NCBI GenBank assembly: GCA_002786025.1
Contig: NHNW01000007.1
Coordinates: 992,001 to 1,056,000 of the forward strand
Source of the DNA: Zasmidium citrigriseum
Taxonomy: Eukaryota; Ascomycota; Dothideomycetes; Mycosphaerellales; Mycosphaerellaceae
DNA: 64,000 nt
Reading direction: 5' to 3'
This document shows, piece by piece, positions 61,039-64,000 of the stretch. The first letter of the stretch is position 1. Each line of letters opens with the position of its first letter. The notes under the pieces are model-generated. The model did no database searches. It worked only from the letters and a program-made list of their open reading frames with translations, and was not told the DNA's origin. Position numbers and translations under genes: made by a program.

Positions 61039-62817
61039 ATGGCCGACTTTGTGGATACCCCAGGATCCGAGCAATCCAAGCGGGAGGCCGAGATTGTCGA
61101 CAGACATTTGCCTGAAGGATACTCGGCAGAGCCAGAGGCGGTGACATATGATGGCGCCGAAGATGCTTCTGCCTCCATTCTCTCGCAGTCGCCTCCCGAG
61201 AGCCTTCCCGAGTCCTCGCTTAGGCTGCAGGGCGGTGACATGCATCGCGATATCTTCAAAATCAAAGCCCGTGCCAATGCACCCAGACGAGCGAACACTT
61301 TTTCAGCCAAGCACAGTCGGCCCCTAGTCGATCCGGATGAGCATCTTCTGGCTGAGGATCAACTGCAACCTGGTGGCATGCGGCGCCAGTATGTGCAGCG
61401 ACACAAAGTTCAGAGACGGCTGAGCACAGTCGCCACACCCGTCACGAGGAACTTTGTATCTTTCTTGGAGCTCTATGGAAGCTTCGCAGGTGAAGACCTC
61501 GAGGATACGGATTCTGATCTGGATACCGAGTCTGCCATTGACGACGAGGAGGCCGGTCCGACTGATGAACGACGACCACTGTTGCCTCGAAGGAAGAGCT
61601 CCAAGAAGATCAAGCGGGAGGGAGATGCTGGCACGACCAAGACTTTCTTCACTCTACTGAAGGCTTTTGTTGGGACTGGAATAATGTTCTTACCCAAGGC
61701 GTTCCGGAATGGTGGAATTCTTTTCTCCTCCATGGTTCTCATCGCGGTCTCTATCATTACGACACTCTGCTTCCGACTTTTGCTGCAATGCAGATCGAAG
61801 TATGGAGGAGGCGGGTATGGTGAACTTGGAGAGTCTATCTTTGGCCCTCGATTCCGCTCACTAATCCTGGCCTCCATCTGTCTTTCGCAGCTGGGATTTG
61901 TCTGCGCGGGTCTCATCTTCACTGCCGAGAACTTGCTATCATTCCTCAACGCTGTGGTGCCGATCGCCAAAGAACAACCATTTGGCACTCCAGGCCTTAT
62001 CGCCATCCAGTTTGTCCTTCTCATCCCCTTGGCCCTCATCCGCAACATTGCCAAGTTGGGACCTGCCGCCCTTCTTGCCGACGTCTTCATTCTCATCGGC
62101 TTGGTCTACATTTGGTACTACGACATCGCCGCCCTCGCATCTCGCGGATCCGCTCCAAGCATGGTTCTCTTCAACCCCTCCGCCTTCACGCTGACGATCG
62201 GATCTGCTATCTTCACATTCGAGGGCATCGGTCTCATCCTGCCCATTCAGTCATCCATGAAGGAACCGGAGAAGTTCCCCTACCTACTCTACCTGATCAT
62301 GTTCATCATCACGGCCATCTTCACCTCAGTGGGAGCTCTTTGCTACGCAACCTTTGGCGACGAGACCAAGATCCAGATCATCTCCAACTTCCCTCAAGAC
62401 AGCAAGCTGGTCAACGCCGTCCAGTTCCTGTACTCAATGGCTGTGCTCGTCGGCGAGCCGGTGCAGCTCTTTCCAGCTGTACGTATCATCGAGCAGGCCC
62501 TCTTCGGTGATCGCGCTTCCGGCAAGAAGAGCAAATCGGTCAAATGGAAGAAGAACGCCCTCCGCAGCGGCATGATGATCCTTTGCGGTGTCATCGCCAT
62601 CTTCGGCGCCTCGGATCTGGACAAATTCGTGGCACTGATCGGAGCCTTTGCCTGTGTGCCGCTCGTCTACATCTACCCGCCGGTTCTGCATCTTAGGGGC
62701 ATGGCAGAGTCCAAGGCGGACAAGGCGTACGACATCTTCCTCATTAGCATCGGAGTCGTGGCCATGGCATACACCACGATAATGACGTTGAAGCAATGGA
62801 TCGAAGGCACATTGTGA
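61039..62817 (+). CDS. AVT3: Vacuolar amino-acid transporter, AVT3 type (AAAP family)
   Basis: Single exon, 592 residues. A cytosolic N-terminus of about 190 residues (acidic patch DLEDTDSDLDTESAIDDEEA, then basic RRKSSKKIKRE) is typical of fungal vacuolar AVT proteins. Eleven helices follow, starting with TFFTLLKAFVGTGIMFLPKA, where the G-T-G-I substrate-site break lies. Further helices include FSSMVLIAVSIITTLCFRL, ASICLSQLGFVCAGLIFTAE, FTLTIGSAIFTFEGIGLILP and YLIMFIITAIFTSVGALCYA. AVT3/AVT4 proteins export neutral amino acids from the vacuole with protons. The acidic and basic N-terminal patches are possible phosphoregulation or sorting sites. The assignment to the AVT3/4 branch rests on overall wording; substrates are inferred. 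Confidence 0.92.
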   Translation: MADFVDTPGSEQSKREAEIVDRHLPEGYSAEPEAVTYDGAEDASASILSQSPPESLPESSLRLQGGDMHRDIFKIKARANAPRRANTFSAKHSRPLVDPDEHLLAEDQLQPGGMRRQYVQRHKVQRRLSTVATPVTRNFVSFLELYGSFAGEDLEDTDSDLDTESAIDDEEAGPTDERRPLLPRRKSSKKIKREGDAGTTKTFFTLLKAFVGTGIMFLPKAFRNGGILFSSMVLIAVSIITTLCFRLLLQCRSKYGGGGYGELGESIFGPRFRSLILASICLSQLGFVCAGLIFTAENLLSFLNAVVPIAKEQPFGTPGLIAIQFVLLIPLALIRNIAKLGPAALLADVFILIGLVYIWYYDIAALASRGSAPSMVLFNPSAFTLTIGSAIFTFEGIGLILPIQSSMKEPEKFPYLLYLIMFIITAIFTSVGALCYATFGDETKIQIISNFPQDSKLVNAVQFLYSMAVLVGEPVQLFPAVRIIEQALFGDRASGKKSKSVKWKKNALRSGMMILCGVIAIFGASDLDKFVALIGAFACVPLVYIYPPVLHLRGMAESKADKAYDIFLISIGVVAMAYTTIMTLKQWIEGTL

Positions 62818-63045
62818 GCGGGTTCGAGCGTGTGGGAGGCTGTTTGGATAGGCTTCACGAGTTTTAGAATTCATACACACTTATAACCATCAAAAGTTCA
62901 TGTTCAACTCCTTTTTTCACGTCTTGATTTTGCCAGCCGTGGGACTCTGTCCTGTCGTAGGTTCTATGCCTCATTGACCCAAAGCAACGCTGTTCCCATG
63001 GTATCATATCACCCAAACGCCTCTTCGCCAGCCCTTCATATCCCA

Positions 63046-63736
63046 CTACCTCGTCTTAACATTCGCCGCCGTCCTCTTAACCGCAAAAGGGCTCTCCTCC
63101 GCCGTCTTCATCGGATCAAAACTAAACAGCGTCGAAAAGTACAACCCCAAAAACCTCACCACCATCTGCGGGAACCCTCTTCCCTGCGCAAAAGCTCCCG
63201 GCGCGGAGAGCATCTGCCCGACGTTGATGTCTGGGAGACTTGGGCCTGTGGCCGGTCTACCTGGTGCGGACTCGGAGCCGAGGGTCTGGCCTTTGCCGGA
63301 GAAAGAGGCGGAGGTTTTGGCGGGGCCGCGGGCGGCGTCGGCGGCGGCGGAGAGGATCGCGGAGCGGAGGGCGGAGGGGTTGGCGCCGCGGACTGTTTCG
63401 ATTGTCTTGGTGCCTTTCAGGATTAGGAACGTGGGCATCCTAAGCCGGTATATGTCAGCATCCCTCGCCCTCTTGCGTGTAGGTGTGGGTTGTGTAGTCT
63501 TACGCCGAAATCCCATACGTCCCCGCGACATCCCTCTGATTATCCACATTGACTTTGCAGAACGTGAGACGGCCGGGTTTGGCTTCTTGCGCGGCGAGTT
63601 GCTCGAAGATGGGGCTGATTTGCTTGCAGGGTCCGCACCAGTCGGCGTAGAAGTCGACGATTAGGTAGGTGGTTGAGTTGAGGAGGGATTTGAATTGCGC
63701 TTGCGAGGTGATCGGGACGACTTTCGAGGAGGACAT
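63046..63736 (-). CDS. Thioredoxin-domain protein with C-terminal extension
   Basis: Exons 63504..63736 and 63046..63439 (64-bp intron GTAAGA...TTAG) give 208 residues. The start MSSSKVVPITSQAQFKSLLN was chosen over an in-frame ATG 66 nt upstream because it fits thioredoxin N-termini. The active site is W33-C34-G-P-C37 in YADWCGPCKQISP. The intron falls just before the cis-proline loop (GISAMPTFLILKGTK), and the fold ends at ALRSAILSAA. About 100 extra residues follow: a Gly/Pro/Ala-rich linker, then a hydrophobic, basic end (MVVRFLGLYFSTLFSFDPMK) that could attach to a membrane. It is not a PITH domain. It is a disulfide reductase whose partners are unknown. Confidence 0.9.
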
Positions 63737-64000
63737 CGTGGCGGTGGATTGCTTGGTGAGCGGTGGTGAGAGGAAGAGAGGTCTTGGTTTGAAAGGTGGC
63801 ATGAGCTCAGCTTCACATGCTCGGCTTTGTGGGGTCTGGAGGCTGAGTAATGCGCGCTAGTGATTCGAAGCACATGTCAATGTTCGAGAAATCGTCTCCT
63901 GGAAGTATTCGCCGATTTGCGACCTCACAAAACCAGAGAACGACGTCTCTGGGCATCTTAATATCTCCTTTTCTTGAAGCCGAACCGCGCCAATCAATCT
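63737..64000. other. Upstream region of the thioredoxin gene, to the window edge
   Basis: About 260 bp; presumably the promoter. No other gene is visible before the edge. Confidence 0.5.

Overview
This 64 kb window looks like a nuclear chromosome segment of a filamentous ascomycete. Short GT-AG introns (about 50-110 bp), compact genes on both strands, a Zn2Cys6 regulator, an HsbA-domain protein, a fungal-type Na/K-like P-type ATPase and a DUF3435-like recombinase relic all point that way. I infer a Dothideomycete (Mycosphaerellales-like) from overall protein resemblance, but sequence alone does not prove it. I see no rRNA, tRNA, CRISPR array, biosynthetic cluster or viral gene. There is one short assembly gap (16523-16556).

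Layout. 1-9.4 kb: 5' end of a P-type ATPase (-), an SGSH-like sulfatase (+), the spliceosome factor ISY1 (-), a two-exon VOC/glyoxalase protein (+) and a five-exon Zn2Cys6 regulator (+). 9.8-20.4 kb: a 1405-residue PPR-like protein, CCT8, an HsbA-domain protein without a signal peptide, and a multi-exon membrane protein of unknown function, all (+). 21.2-28.9 kb, all (-): a Cid1-like RNA nucleotidyltransferase with a very long disordered tail, a four-exon isochorismatase-fold hydrolase, a SIM-bearing nuclear protein and a second isochorismatase-fold hydrolase. 29.2-31.3 kb: a relic of a DUF3435-like tyrosine recombinase, interrupted by an in-frame stop.

32-37.8 kb (-): ACR1/SFC1 mitochondrial carrier, dihydrofolate reductase, an INO80 subunit F-like protein and a mitochondrial helical-repeat protein. 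38.1-49.4 kb: FUN26-like nucleoside transporter (+) convergent with a CCC1 vacuolar iron transporter (-), then a 2333-residue coiled-coil protein (+) with visible 11-residue periodicity. 49.7-57.1 kb (-): RidA, two uncharacterised proteins, a mitochondrial CysA/Cys2-type serine O-acetyltransferase and a 4CL-like acyl-CoA ligase ending in AKL. 58.2-63.7 kb: CAP10-type glycosyltransferase, NTF2-like protein and AVT3-like transporter (+), then a thioredoxin-domain protein (-).

The genes are mostly unrelated housekeeping functions and do not form one pathway. The best leads for something undescribed are the recombinase relic, the giant hendecad coiled-coil protein, the signal-peptide-less HsbA protein, the CAP10 intron whose two ends are perfectly complementary, and the unclassified membrane protein. 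Exon boundaries were worked out by hand from splice consensus, reading phase and family conservation.
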